From NCBI RefSeq assembly GCF_019203985.1, contig NZ_JAGSPD010000016.1, positions 1 through 64,000 of the forward strand: a stretch of DNA of 64,000 nucleotides, read 5' to 3'. The notes below the pieces were generated by a model. That model was not told the DNA's origin. It made no database searches and worked only from the letters and a program-made list of their open reading frames with translations. The DNA is from Winogradskyella luteola (GTDB lineage: Bacteria > Bacteroidota > Bacteroidia > Flavobacteriales > Flavobacteriaceae). The position numbers and the translations under genes were made by a program. Shown here piece after piece: positions 9,719-21,526 of this stretch; the first letter of the stretch is position 1; the number at the start of each line of letters is the position of its first letter.

Positions 9719-9820
9719 GGGCAAGTCCTACACAACCAGCTCCTGCTTAATCCTCCAGGACGGGAACGTAGCAAAGGTATGCGGTCGTAGCGGTGTGATG
9801 TAGGTAGCTTGCCCTTTTTT
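9719..9820 (+). ncRNA. ffs: Signal recognition particle RNA, small bacterial type
   Basis: About 100 bases that fold into one long hairpin closed by gggcaag (9719-9725) and cttgccc (9808-9814). The apical part contains the conserved SRP domain IV: ccagga, cGGGAAcg tetraloop region, then AGCA and aaggt, matching the Ffh-binding GGAA tetraloop and asymmetric internal loop. It binds Ffh to target nascent membrane and secreted proteins to the Sec translocon. It has its own consensus promoter immediately upstream, a T run at 9815-9820, and a second hairpin terminator at 9835. The gene lies between two unrelated divergent genes. Confidence 0.93.
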
Positions 9821-9834
9821 ACGCAATATATCTA

Positions 9835-9868
9835 AATCTTGAAAGCTCTACAGATTCAAGATTTTTTT
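9835..9868 (+). terminator. Terminator after the SRP RNA
   Basis: A perfect 9-bp stem (aatcttgaa / ttcaagatt) with an 11-base loop followed by seven Ts. It backs up the T run directly at the RNA's 3' end. Confidence 0.8.
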
Positions 9869-9976
9869 AGTTTAAACAGGTGTTAACATATTGTGCTGAA
9901 TTTGTAGTAATAGCGATTTAAAATTTTATTATTTTGAAACTTTGTACATTTAACTTCAAACTTTTAACTCAAAAAA

Positions 9977-10780
9977 ATGTCTAAAGTTGTTTTAATAACG
10001 GGAGGATCTTCGGGTATTGGAAAATCTGTTGGTGAGTTTCTTCAAACCAAAGGCTACAAGGTCTATGGAACGAGTCGAAATCCCCAAAACTATCCTAAAA
10101 GTCAATTTCCTATTATTGCTTTAGATGTAACTCAACCAGAAACCATTAAAGATTGTGTTGCAACGGTTCTAAAAGATGCCTCTAAAATAGATGTTTTAAT
10201 AAACAATGCTGGGGCAGGAATTACGGGCCCTGTTGAGGAAATTCCAGATGCCGAGATTAAGCGCAATTTCGAAACCAATTTTTTTGGACCAATCAATGTT
10301 ATTAAAGCGGTTTTACCAACTATGCGAAGTCAAAATTCAGGTTTAATTATTAATGTTACTTCTATTGCTGGCTATATGGGTTTGCCTTACCGAGGTGTTT
10401 ACAGTGCTACTAAAGGTGCATTAGAGCTAATTACTGAAGCTTTTAGAATGGAGCTTAAAGGGTTCAATGTTGAAATGACTAATGTAGCCCCTGGTGATTT
10501 TGCAACTAATATTGCTGCTGGTCGTTACCACGCTCCGGTTTTAAAGGATTCTCCATATAAAGAAAAATATGGGGAGGCTTTAAAAACTATGAACGATCAC
10601 GTAGATGATGGCAGTGATCCTAAGCAAATGGCAGAAGCGATATATAAAATTATTGAAACCAAAAAGCCTAAAATACATTATAAAGTAGGTGCTTTTATGC
10701 AAAAATTCTCCATTGTATTAAAGCGCATATTACCAGATAAGGTTTATGAAAAAATCCTTATGAAGCATTATGATATGTAA
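9977..10780 (+). CDS. Short-chain dehydrogenase/reductase
   Basis: A 267-residue classical SDR. The NAD(P)-binding glycine motif is TGGSSGIG (residues 8-15), followed by the NNAG motif (77-80). The catalytic Ser129, Tyr142 and Lys146 (YSATK) are all present. The basic SRN at about 33-35 suggests NADP(H) preference. The substrate cannot be told from sequence; the nearest relatives are often annotated as 3-oxoacyl or retinol-type dehydrogenases. The long C-terminal tail (KIHYKVGAFMQKFSIVLKRI) resembles the mammalian 17-beta-HSD type 1-like branch. It is a single gene, followed by fsa after 104 bases on the same strand. Confidence 0.88.
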   Translation: MSKVVLITGGSSGIGKSVGEFLQTKGYKVYGTSRNPQNYPKSQFPIIALDVTQPETIKDCVATVLKDASKIDVLINNAGAGITGPVEEIPDAEIKRNFETNFFGPINVIKAVLPTMRSQNSGLIINVTSIAGYMGLPYRGVYSATKGALELITEAFRMELKGFNVEMTNVAPGDFATNIAAGRYHAPVLKDSPYKEKYGEALKTMNDHVDDGSDPKQMAEAIYKIIETKKPKIHYKVGAFMQKFSIVLKRILPDKVYEKILMKHYDM

Positions 10781-10884
10781 AATAAGGTTGTGTTAATATA
10801 TTCTGAAAAATAATTATCCTCTAAGGCTGTTAAAATTCGTAAATTCGCGACAACTTTAAACACAACAATTCAAATTTAAATTAG

Positions 10885-11538
10885 ATGAAATTTTTTATTG
10901 ATACAGCTAATCTCGACCAGATTAAAGAAGCTCAAGATATGGGCATTTTAGATGGTGTTACTACCAATCCATCTTTAATGGCAAAGGAAGGCATTACTGG
11001 TACAGATAATATTATGAAGCATTATGTTGACATTTGTAATATTGTCGATGGTGATGTGTCTGCAGAAGTTATCTCAACGGATTTTGACGGTATGGTGAGA
11101 GAAGGTGAGGCTTTGGCTGAACTTCACGACCAAATTGTTATAAAATTACCAATGATTAAAGATGGCGTAAAGGCTTGTAAATATTTTTCGGATAGAGATA
11201 TAAAAACCAATGTAACATTAGTGTTTTCGCCAGGACAAGCCTTATTGGCAGCAAAAGCGGGTGCTACTTATGTATCTCCATTTATTGGCCGCTTAGATGA
11301 CGTCTCTACAGATGGTTTAAACTTAATTGCGGAAATTCGTCATATCTATGATAACTATGCATTTGAAACTCAAATTTTAGCAGCTTCGGTTCGTCACACT
11401 ATGCATGTTATAGACTGTGCTAAATTAGGTGCAGATGTTATGACAGGTCCATTAAAATCTATTGTAGGATTGCTCAACCACCCACTTACAGATATAGGTT
11501 TAGAAAAATTCTTAGCAGATTATAAAAAAGGAAATTAA
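10885..11538 (+). CDS. fsa: Fructose-6-phosphate aldolase / transaldolase-like protein
   Basis: A 217-residue class I aldolase of the small transaldolase family. The N-terminus [16 protein letters not shown] and [13 protein letters not shown] are diagnostic. The Schiff-base lysine is K87 (IVIKLPM), and [11 protein letters not shown] closes the barrel. Members either transfer dihydroxyacetone between sugar phosphates (TalC) or cleave fructose 6-phosphate to dihydroxyacetone and glyceraldehyde 3-phosphate (FSA). The short length fits both, so the exact activity is open. It is cytoplasmic, and ends with a hairpin that overlaps the convergent gene. Confidence 0.9.
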   Translation: MKFFIDTANLDQIKEAQDMGILDGVTTNPSLMAKEGITGTDNIMKHYVDICNIVDGDVSAEVISTDFDGMVREGEALAELHDQIVIKLPMIKDGVKACKYFSDRDIKTNVTLVFSPGQALLAAKAGATYVSPFIGRLDDVSTDGLNLIAEIRHIYDNYAFETQILAASVRHTMHVIDCAKLGADVMTGPLKSIVGLLNHPLTDIGLEKFLADYKKGN

Positions 11539-11560
11539 TAAGATTGATATTTATTTGAGA

Positions 11561-11597
11561 AGCATCTTATTGTTTAGCGGCAATAAGGTGCTTTTTT
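11561..11597 (+). terminator. Terminator of fsa, overlapping the end of the convergent gene
   Basis: A 12-bp stem with one G-T wobble (agcatcttattg / caataaggtgct) and an 8-base loop, followed by six Ts. Its right arm encodes the last residues of the opposite-strand lipoprotein. Confidence 0.75.
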
Positions 11598-13036
11598 CGT
11601 AATAATCCCTCAAGTGTTTCTTTAAATTCTGAACTAAATATATTGGCATTGGGATGAAGAATCATTGAGTTTTCATCAACAATAATGGCTTTATTTAAAT
11701 AATTTACGGCAAGTATCTTACGTGCAGCTTTAGAGTTTTTAAACTTAAATTCGTTTATCGTCGAGAAGTTATAATTATTAATGATATTCTTCCAGAATTT
11801 ATCATCATTATCATTAACGTTTATCGATATAAAATCCATCTGCGGAAACTGCGCTTTTAATTCCGTAACCATGTAATGACTGTTTCGGTACTGACTTTTA
11901 GAATTAGAAGACCAAAAGTAAATAATTGTTGGTTTGGTAATTATAGAATTTAAATAATGAACTGTATCATTATAATTTACAACCGCCAAATTTGGCAATG
12001 GATTTCCTTGGCGTAGAGATTTTAACGATGTCACCAAGTCTTTCATATAAGCCTTATCTTCTTCATTTGTACTTTTAGACAAGTAATAATTCAATATTTC
12101 ATTGGCTTCAGACTCAGTATGGTTATGGCTAATAAAGTCTCTGGCTTTGTACTTTAATAAGTTATTCTTAATGGTTTTGTCCGTGATAATGCTATCAATC
12201 AAATCCATTTTAGAAATATTGTAATCCATAGCGTGCCTATCAAATTTACTATGGTAAGGATTATTCTTGTAATACGATTTAATAGCCAAATTATCTATAT
12301 GCGAAAACAAAAACCTATTGTAAGAGAAAAAATGGCTTAGATGATTGGCATTGTAATCTATGTTTGCTCTATGGTTATAAAAATCTTCAGGTAGATCTTT
12401 AATATGAATAAGTTTATTGTTCCCAAAATAAGCGAAGGGATAAATTTCCTTATCTGCATAGCTGTTGTAATTAATGTTTGCTTCAATGACAGATTTAAAG
12501 AATTCTGATTCGTTACTCTTGCTCAAAAATCTATGGAATTCCTCAAGCTGATGTTTACGTCTTTTTTCAACAAACGCATTAAAATCTTCAGGATTCATCT
12601 TAGCATACTTCACCAACTTCTTAGCTTCCTTTTCGTTAGTGAGATAGGTTTTAATGAGGTAGTTGTTTTTTTTGGCACCATTTCCGGTAAAAACCAACGA
12701 TTCGTCAAAATCATAGGTATTGAGCCTAAACATAATACTGTCCGAAGGTTCTAATAACACCGTTTGGTATTCACCTCCGTGTCTAATTAAATAAAGACCA
12801 GATTCTAAATTCTCTATTTTATGGATAAACCTATTGTTGGCATCAAGGCTAAGCGTGTCAAAAACTTTGCCCTCGGTATTGTGAAGTATGATGTTTTTAT
12901 TCTTAGGATTTATAATTTCACCACCAATGTATGCGTAGTCACCATTACCACTACCGTTAATTTTACATCCAATGGTAATGGATAACAAAACACAAGTTAT
13001 AGCTATATATCGAGTTAACATGGGCAATTTCATCAT
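11567..13036 (-). CDS. TlpA-like thioredoxin-fold lipoprotein lacking the CXXC motif
   Basis: A 489-residue protein with a lipobox (CVLLSITIGC, Cys about 24). Residues 30-140 match the DUF4369-type beta domain common in Bacteroidota TlpA proteins (GEIINPKNKNIILHNTEGKV). The middle is helical. The C-terminal 145 residues have the TlpA/AhpC fold, beginning QGNPLPNLAVVNYNDTV. At the position of the redox site WCxxC the sequence reads YFWSSNSKSQ, so both cysteines are replaced. The protein therefore cannot act as a thiol oxidoreductase and may be a binding or chaperone derivative. It faces the periplasm and is transcribed alone. Confidence 0.85.
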   Translation of the reverse strand: MMKLPMLTRYIAITCVLLSITIGCKINGSGNGDYAYIGGEIINPKNKNIILHNTEGKVFDTLSLDANNRFIHKIENLESGLYLIRHGGEYQTVLLEPSDSIMFRLNTYDFDESLVFTGNGAKKNNYLIKTYLTNEKEAKKLVKYAKMNPEDFNAFVEKRRKHQLEEFHRFLSKSNESEFFKSVIEANINYNSYADKEIYPFAYFGNNKLIHIKDLPEDFYNHRANIDYNANHLSHFFSYNRFLFSHIDNLAIKSYYKNNPYHSKFDRHAMDYNISKMDLIDSIITDKTIKNNLLKYKARDFISHNHTESEANEILNYYLSKSTNEEDKAYMKDLVTSLKSLRQGNPLPNLAVVNYNDTVHYLNSIITKPTIIYFWSSNSKSQYRNSHYMVTELKAQFPQMDFISINVNDNDDKFWKNIINNYNFSTINEFKFKNSKAARKILAVNYLNKAIIVDENSMILHPNANIFSSEFKETLEGLLRKKHLIAAKQ

Positions 13037-13135
13037 AGTTTAGCTAAACAAAAATATAGGTTGAAAACCTCAAGTCTTGTTAATGCCACGTTAAATCTTG
13101 TTATACGGTCTATTTATTTCGTCTAATGGCTATAA

Positions 13136-14794
<1,659 letters not shown>

Positions 14795-14874
14795 GCTATT
14801 CTTTTATTGTTAAAATCTTTTCATAGGATTCTTCATTGATGTAGTGATAGCTTTCTAGTAATGAAAAACAGCTA

Positions 14875-15117
14875 CTAGGAGGAAGCCTCCATCTCGGCCT
14901 TAATCTGTTCCACTATGGCAATTGCTTTGTCTAATTCATCATTAAGCACAAAAACTTCTTGAAACCCTTGGTTCATACTACCATAACCAGCAAGTCGTTG
15001 CGATTCACCTTCGTCTTTTATAATGGGAATTATACCTATACGTTCTAATTCATTCTTAATGCGCGTGACTAAAATAAAGTTGCCGTTGTATACTTTTTTA
15101 TATTCGGAAGTGCTCAT
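14875..15117 (-). CDS. DUF2007 domain protein
   Basis: An 80-residue cytoplasmic protein. The fold is a small alpha/beta ferredoxin-like domain known as DUF2007 (putative signal-transducing protein): YKKVYNGNFILVTRIKNELE, an acidic turn, then QEVFVLNDELDKAIAIVEQI. These proteins are widespread in Bacteroidota; some structures resemble PII-like folds, but a role has not been established. It lies divergently from katG, with a 213-base upstream region between them. Confidence 0.8.
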   Translation of the reverse strand: MSTSEYKKVYNGNFILVTRIKNELERIGIIPIIKDEGESQRLAGYGSMNQGFQEVFVLNDELDKAIAIVEQIKAEMEASS

Positions 15118-15291
15118 ATCTATAGGTTTTAAATTATAAGTAGAAGTTACAAAATTTTGCTAAGATTTCCTAGTGTAAAATAGCTTCAATATTTAATAAC
15201 ACTATTAAAATAACAGCTACAATAAGTTTTGGCTATTAAAATATAATTTTAAAAAATATTGGGACTGTGTTTAAAGCACATAATTTCATAA

Positions 15292-17547
<2,256 letters not shown>

Positions 17548-17567
17548 TTCAAATCTAAATTTTTTTA

Positions 17568-17599
17568 AGACCTGTCAGGTTTCAAAACTTGGCAGGTCT
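17568..17599. repeat. Inverted repeat between katG and the ankyrin gene
   Basis: agacctgtca and tggcaggtct pair over 10 bp with one T-G wobble and a 12-base loop. There is no T run, so it is a poor terminator. Similar AGACCTGTCAGG palindromes are dispersed in Flavobacteriia genomes. It may act as an mRNA processing or attenuation element. Confidence 0.5.
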
Positions 17600-17605
17600 A
17601 TTCTT

Positions 17606-17661
17606 GAACTCATTTTAAACTTTTTTAATTTTCGCTTAAACCCAAAAGTTGAAATGAGTTC
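17606..17661. repeat. Inverted repeat in the ankyrin gene leader
   Basis: gaactcattt (17606-17615) and aaatgagttc (17652-17661) are perfect reverse complements 36 bases apart, and the second arm overlaps a short palindrome (aaatga-gt-tcattt). It ends about 18 bases before the ankyrin start and could be an operator or a translation-control hairpin. Confidence 0.4.
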
Positions 17662-17679
17662 ATTTTAAAAGACAATAGT

Positions 17680-18150
17680 ATGAATGCACAAGAACTATTT
17701 TTTAGAACCATTCAATCCGGAAACCTTGAAAACCTAAAATTACAATTGCAAAATAATCCGCATTTGGTAAATAGTGAAGATGCCAGAGGATTTACACCTT
17801 TAATCTTTGCAACGTATTTTGATAAGGAAGCGATTGCTCAACTTTTAATAGAACACAAAGCAAATATCAATGCTAAAGATGCTTCTGGTAATACGGCTTT
17901 AATAGGTGTTTCTTTTAAAGGCAATGTTAAATTGACACGCCTTTTAATTAAAAATGGAGCAGATGTAAATGCCCAAAACAACAAAGGAACTACAGCTTTG
18001 AGTTTTGCTACGCAGTATAATCAAGAGGCTGTTGTCAAAATTCTGCTAGAGTATAATGCAGACAAATCCATTAAAGATGCTGATGGTAAAATAGCTTTGT
18101 ATTATGCAAAAAGCAAAGAATTTTATAACTTAATACCCTTGTTGGGTTAA
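17680..18150 (+). CDS. Ankyrin-repeat protein next to katG
   Basis: A 156-residue protein made of four ankyrin repeats with the usual motifs (GFTPLIFATYFDKEAIAQLL, GNTALIGVSFKGNVKLTRLL, GTTALSFATQYNQEAVVKIL). There is no signal peptide or lipobox, so it is expected in the cytoplasm with KatG. In Pseudomonas aeruginosa (katB-ankB) and Campylobacter (an ankyrin gene next to katA), such proteins are needed for full catalase activity, in the latter case by helping haem delivery. The gap of 132 bases holds an inverted repeat but no strong terminator, so co-transcription with katG is plausible. The role as a catalase partner is inference from neighbourhood. Confidence 0.85.
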   Translation: MNAQELFFRTIQSGNLENLKLQLQNNPHLVNSEDARGFTPLIFATYFDKEAIAQLLIEHKANINAKDASGNTALIGVSFKGNVKLTRLLIKNGADVNAQNNKGTTALSFATQYNQEAVVKILLEYNADKSIKDADGKIALYYAKSKEFYNLIPLLG

Positions 18151-18273
18151 CAACCCCTGGCATGGGTTTTTAAACCTCAATTTTACTTAAAATTTAGGAT
18201 ATTTATAACAGTTCTAAATAGCGTTTTTCCCTTGTCTGGTGTATCTTTATAGAGTAATCAAAAAAAGTAGACT

Positions 18274-19077
18274 ATGAAATCACTCTATTATTTATTATTG
18301 TTTTTATTCTTATTCAGTTCATGTGTTGTTGTACGTCAAGATGAGGTTGCTGTAAAACGTCGACAAGGAAAATTAATTGGCGAGCCCATAAGTCAAACAG
18401 CTAAAATTTATAACCCTTTAGTTACGACTTATATAAAAGTGCCAACACGTATTGTTAATTTCAAGATTAATTTAGAAATCCCTTCAAAAGAAGGATTAAC
18501 AATTGGTTCTGAAATGTCAATTTTATATCGCGTAAAGTCAACTGAAGTAAAGTCTTTGCTTGAAAACGTAGGGATGAATTATGAGCAAGAATTAATTGCT
18601 CCTGTATTTCGTTCAGCGCTAGCAGATGTAAGCGCTAGGTTTATGGCAAAAGATATGCATACAGGAAACCGAGCTTCTATTGAAGAAGAAGTTAAAAACA
18701 TGATTAATGAAACTCTAGATAAGAAAGGAATCGTTATAGAGCAGGTGTTAATGAAGCGTATAGTGCTTCCAGCATCATTATCAACAGCAATTGAACAGAA
18801 ACTCACGGCAGAGCAACGCGCGCAACAAATGCAATTTGTTTTAGAAAGAGAACGTTTAGAAAATGAGCGTAAACTTATTGAAGCGCAAGGTGAAGCACAA
18901 GCTAACATTGTTGCTGCTGAGGGAAAAGCAAAGGCAAATGAAGTATTGAGCTTAGGTTTAAACGAGCTTATATTACGTTTGCGAGCTATAGAAGCTTTTG
19001 AAAAGCTTAGCAACTCACCAAATGCTAAAGTGATTGTTACTAATGGGGAAACACCTCTAATTATTGGTGATAAATAA
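18274..19077 (+). CDS. SPFH/prohibitin-family lipoprotein
   Basis: A 267-residue protein. The N-terminus is a lipoprotein signal (YYLLLFLFLFSSC, Cys about 17) instead of the transmembrane segment usual in this family. Residues 20-200 form an SPFH domain (VRQDEVAVKRRQGKLIGEP, then TRIVNFKINLEIPSKEG, and a long run to KRIVLPASLSTAIEQKL). Residues 185-240 form the typical Ala/Glu-rich coiled coil (ERLENERKLIEAQGEAQANI). SPFH proteins oligomerise into rings on membranes and often hold proteases such as FtsH. Being lipid-anchored puts it in the periplasm or on the outer membrane. A TATCTTTA box at 18242 may be its -7 element. Confidence 0.88.
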   Translation: MKSLYYLLLFLFLFSSCVVVRQDEVAVKRRQGKLIGEPISQTAKIYNPLVTTYIKVPTRIVNFKINLEIPSKEGLTIGSEMSILYRVKSTEVKSLLENVGMNYEQELIAPVFRSALADVSARFMAKDMHTGNRASIEEEVKNMINETLDKKGIVIEQVLMKRIVLPASLSTAIEQKLTAEQRAQQMQFVLERERLENERKLIEAQGEAQANIVAAEGKAKANEVLSLGLNELILRLRAIEAFEKLSNSPNAKVIVTNGETPLIIGDK

Positions 19078-19097
19078 AAAGACCAACATTTCAATAC

Positions 19098-19144
19098 AAT
19101 AGGCTGTCTCAAATGCGCTGGAAATCAGTTTGAGACAGCCTATT
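19098..19144. repeat. Long perfect hairpin between convergent genes (likely terminator)
   Basis: aataggctgtctcaaa and tttgagacagcctatt form a perfect 16-bp stem with a 15-base loop between the SPFH and peroxiredoxin genes. It lacks a long T run. The core ggctgtct recurs in the repeat at 22551, so this belongs to a dispersed family that probably also terminates transcription. Confidence 0.65.
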
Positions 19145-19156
19145 TATGATACGGTT

Positions 19157-19795
19157 CTAGTTCATGTGGTTTTCTAAAAATTGGGCAACACCTTCATGTG
19201 TGGCCTCCATACCAGAGTTTCCTTTATTCCAATTCGCAGGGCATACTTCACCATTCTCTTCTACAAATTGTAAAGCATCTACCATGCGCAACGCTTCATC
19301 AACATTTCTTCCCAACGGCAGATCATTCACAATTTGATGACGAACGATACCTCCTTTATCAATTAAGAACAAACCTCTGTAGGCAACCAATTCTCCTTCA
19401 GCTTGCAACATGTCATTGTCATCATAGTAATAATCTCCGGCCAAAACATCAAAATTCCTGGAAATGGTTTTGTTGGTATCTGCAACCAGAGGATAAGTAA
19501 TACCTTTAATACCTCCCTTGTTCTTCTCTAATTGCAACCAGCCAAAATGTGACTGCTCAGTATCTGTAGAAACAGCAACCACTTCAGTATTTCTAGATTT
19601 AAATGCTTCTAATTTTTCTTGAAATGCATGAAGCTCAGTTGGACAAACAAATGTAAAATCCTTGGGATAAAAGAACAGCACAACGTGCTTTTTGTTAATA
19701 AATTGATCTAACGAGAAATTCTCAACAAATTCGCATCCATTAACTACAGCTTGCGCATTGAATTGAGGTGCTTTTTTTCCTACTAATACAGCCAT
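19157..19795 (-). CDS. Typical 2-Cys peroxiredoxin (AhpC/Tsa family)
   Basis: A 212-residue enzyme that reduces hydrogen peroxide and organic peroxides. The peroxidatic cysteine is C51 in FYPKDFTFVCPTE and the resolving cysteine is C185 in GEVCPANW. The GGLG loop of easily over-oxidised eukaryotic enzymes appears as GGIK, and the C-terminal YF motif is absent, which fits a robust bacterial form. No signal peptide is seen. It has a good consensus promoter and lies convergent to the SPFH gene, completing a small oxidative-stress neighbourhood with katG. Confidence 0.95.
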   Translation of the reverse strand: MAVLVGKKAPQFNAQAVVNGCEFVENFSLDQFINKKHVVLFFYPKDFTFVCPTELHAFQEKLEAFKSRNTEVVAVSTDTEQSHFGWLQLEKNKGGIKGITYPLVADTNKTISRNFDVLAGDYYYDDNDMLQAEGELVAYRGLFLIDKGGIVRHQIVNDLPLGRNVDEALRMVDALQFVEENGEVCPANWNKGNSGMEATHEGVAQFLENHMN

Positions 19796-19834
19796 TTTTA
19801 TAATAATTTTTTAGTTAAATTTTAAAATCGGCTG

Positions 19835-19865
19835 CAAAGATACATATACACTCAACATTTAACAA
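19835..19865 (-). promoter_or_regulatory. Promoter of the peroxiredoxin gene
   Basis: On the minus strand TTG (19865-19863) is followed after 20 bases by TATCTTTG (19842-19835), a near-exact Bacteroidota consensus. The start codon lies 40 bases downstream. Confidence 0.75.
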
Positions 19866-19945
19866 TGATAAATGTTTTAAAAATAAGAAGTCATTTTAGC
19901 TTTTTGTTTTTAGACGAATTTTATGTGTTTTTTAGGAAATAGAAA

Positions 19946-19960
19946 AGGTCAAGCTGACCT
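19946..19960 (-). terminator. Short hairpin after nhaC
   Basis: aggtca / tgacct with a 3-base loop, 10 bases after the nhaC stop on the minus strand and followed by TTTTCT. It is short and so only a weak candidate terminator. Confidence 0.4.
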
Positions 19961-19969
19961 CTAATAAGT

Positions 19970-21442
19970 TTATACCGTTTTACCAGCTAGCATTCTAATC
20001 TTAATTCTAAATGCAGCAAATAGTAAGGTCGTAAATGGACTGAGCCAGTTAAATATAGCATAGAAAAAGTATTCACCAACTCCGACACCTAATACGCCGC
20101 TTTGATAAGCTCCACAAGTATTCCATGGAATAAGTACAGAAGTAACCGTTCCTGAATCCTCAAGTGTTCGACTTAAATTTTCTGGTGCTAGACCCTTATC
20201 TTCGTAAGCTTGCTTAAACATTTTTCCTGGGATGACTATTGCCAAATACTGATCTGAAGCAATAACATTCAAGCCCAAACAACTCATAACTGTACTGGTA
20301 AATAACCCAAATACCGAAGAAGCTATGGATAATAGGGCTTTAGTAATTCTGGCTAAAGCTCCAATACCATCCATTATACCACCAAATACCATAGCACAAA
20401 CGATTAGGAATATGGTCCATAACATGCCTTCCATTCCGCCAGAACTAAATAAATCATTAAGTTTTTCGTTGTCTGTTGCAACTGCTGTATCTGTTAGGAT
20501 TGAATTTATTATTGCATAGAAACTAGAATCAGATAGGCTTTGCAAAACTTCAGGCTGAAAAATAACAGCAAAAACAGCCGCAAGAATTACACCTGTAGCT
20601 AAAGCAACCAAAGGTTTTGTTTTTAATAAAATTAAGCCAATTACCGCAGCAGGAACAAGAAATAGCCACAGTGTAATACTAAACGTTTTATCAATCGAAG
20701 CTAGTAAATTACTAATATCTGCATTTCCTGTTGGCTCTATTGTAGTGCTTATAATTCCAAATACAATCAAGGTTACGGTGATAGTAGGTACTGTTGTAAA
20801 TGCCATATGCCTAATATGTGTAAACAAATCTGTACCGGCCATTGCAGGAGCCAAATTAGTAGTATCACTAAGCGGTGACATCTTGTCTCCGAAATAGGCA
20901 CCAGAGATTACGGCACCAGCAATCATTCCAGGGTTAATGCCTAAAGCAGTACCAATACCAACTAATGCAATACCTACTGTAGCTGAGGTTGTCCAAGAAC
21001 TTCCTGTTGCAATGGAAATTACTGCAGCAATAATCACAGAAGCTGGCAAGAATATTTCTGGGCTTAAAACTTGTAAGCCATAATATACCATTGCGGGAAT
21101 GACACCACTTATAAGCCATGTACCAGCCAAAGCACCTACTAAAAATAAAATCATAATTGGGATAAATACACTTTTTAAGTTTTCCCAGACTTCTTTTACC
21201 ATAACAAGTGGTGATACTTTGTTGAGCAGACCTCCAATAAAGGCTACGAAACCGCCTATTAATAATATATATTGATTAGAATAGCCACCAAACATCTCAC
21301 CATTTGCAAAAAAGATATTATAAGCTAATAAACCCATTAATATGACGACAGGCACAAGTGCTTCAAAAATATTCAGTTCTTTGTTATCAATTATTTTTTG
21401 ATCTTCAATTTTAACTTCAGAGATATTGTCGTCGTCTTGCAT
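19970..21442 (-). CDS. nhaC: Na+/H+ antiporter NhaC
   Basis: A 490-residue inner-membrane protein with about 11-12 hydrophobic segments after a short acidic N-terminal tail (MQDDDNISEVKIEDQKI). Family signatures are present: IATGSSWTTSATVGIALVG, then YFGDKMSPLSDTTNLAPA, and near the end ASDQYLAIVIPGKMF with SRTLEDSGTVTSVLIPWNTC. It exchanges sodium for protons and supports pH and salt homeostasis, as expected for a marine organism. Some NhaC-family members exchange malate and lactate (MleN) instead, so the substrate is not certain. It is a single gene, divergent from the YdjM-like gene. Confidence 0.92.
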   Translation of the reverse strand: MQDDDNISEVKIEDQKIIDNKELNIFEALVPVVILMGLLAYNIFFANGEMFGGYSNQYILLIGGFVAFIGGLLNKVSPLVMVKEVWENLKSVFIPIMILFLVGALAGTWLISGVIPAMVYYGLQVLSPEIFLPASVIIAAVISIATGSSWTTSATVGIALVGIGTALGINPGMIAGAVISGAYFGDKMSPLSDTTNLAPAMAGTDLFTHIRHMAFTTVPTITVTLIVFGIISTTIEPTGNADISNLLASIDKTFSITLWLFLVPAAVIGLILLKTKPLVALATGVILAAVFAVIFQPEVLQSLSDSSFYAIINSILTDTAVATDNEKLNDLFSSGGMEGMLWTIFLIVCAMVFGGIMDGIGALARITKALLSIASSVFGLFTSTVMSCLGLNVIASDQYLAIVIPGKMFKQAYEDKGLAPENLSRTLEDSGTVTSVLIPWNTCGAYQSGVLGVGVGEYFFYAIFNWLSPFTTLLFAAFRIKIRMLAGKTV

Positions 21443-21526
21443 TTCAGTTGAGTTTGTTTCCGTAATGTTACGATTTTGTTAAGCCATTTGCAAATGGATT
21501 AAATGTGTACTTTTACATTCAGTTTT

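Noticed and set aside
9619..9774. 52-codon N-terminal extension of the glutaminyl cyclase frame
   Set aside because: It reads back across the SRP RNA gene and its promoter, and the internal ATG at 9618 begins a clear lipoprotein signal.
9446..9790. 114-residue plus-strand frame opposite the glutaminyl cyclase
   Set aside because: It is antisense to a real gene and runs into the SRP RNA; no family resemblance.
18579..19112. 177-residue frame opposite the SPFH gene
   Set aside because: Cys/Ser-rich shadow of a conserved coiled-coil coding region.
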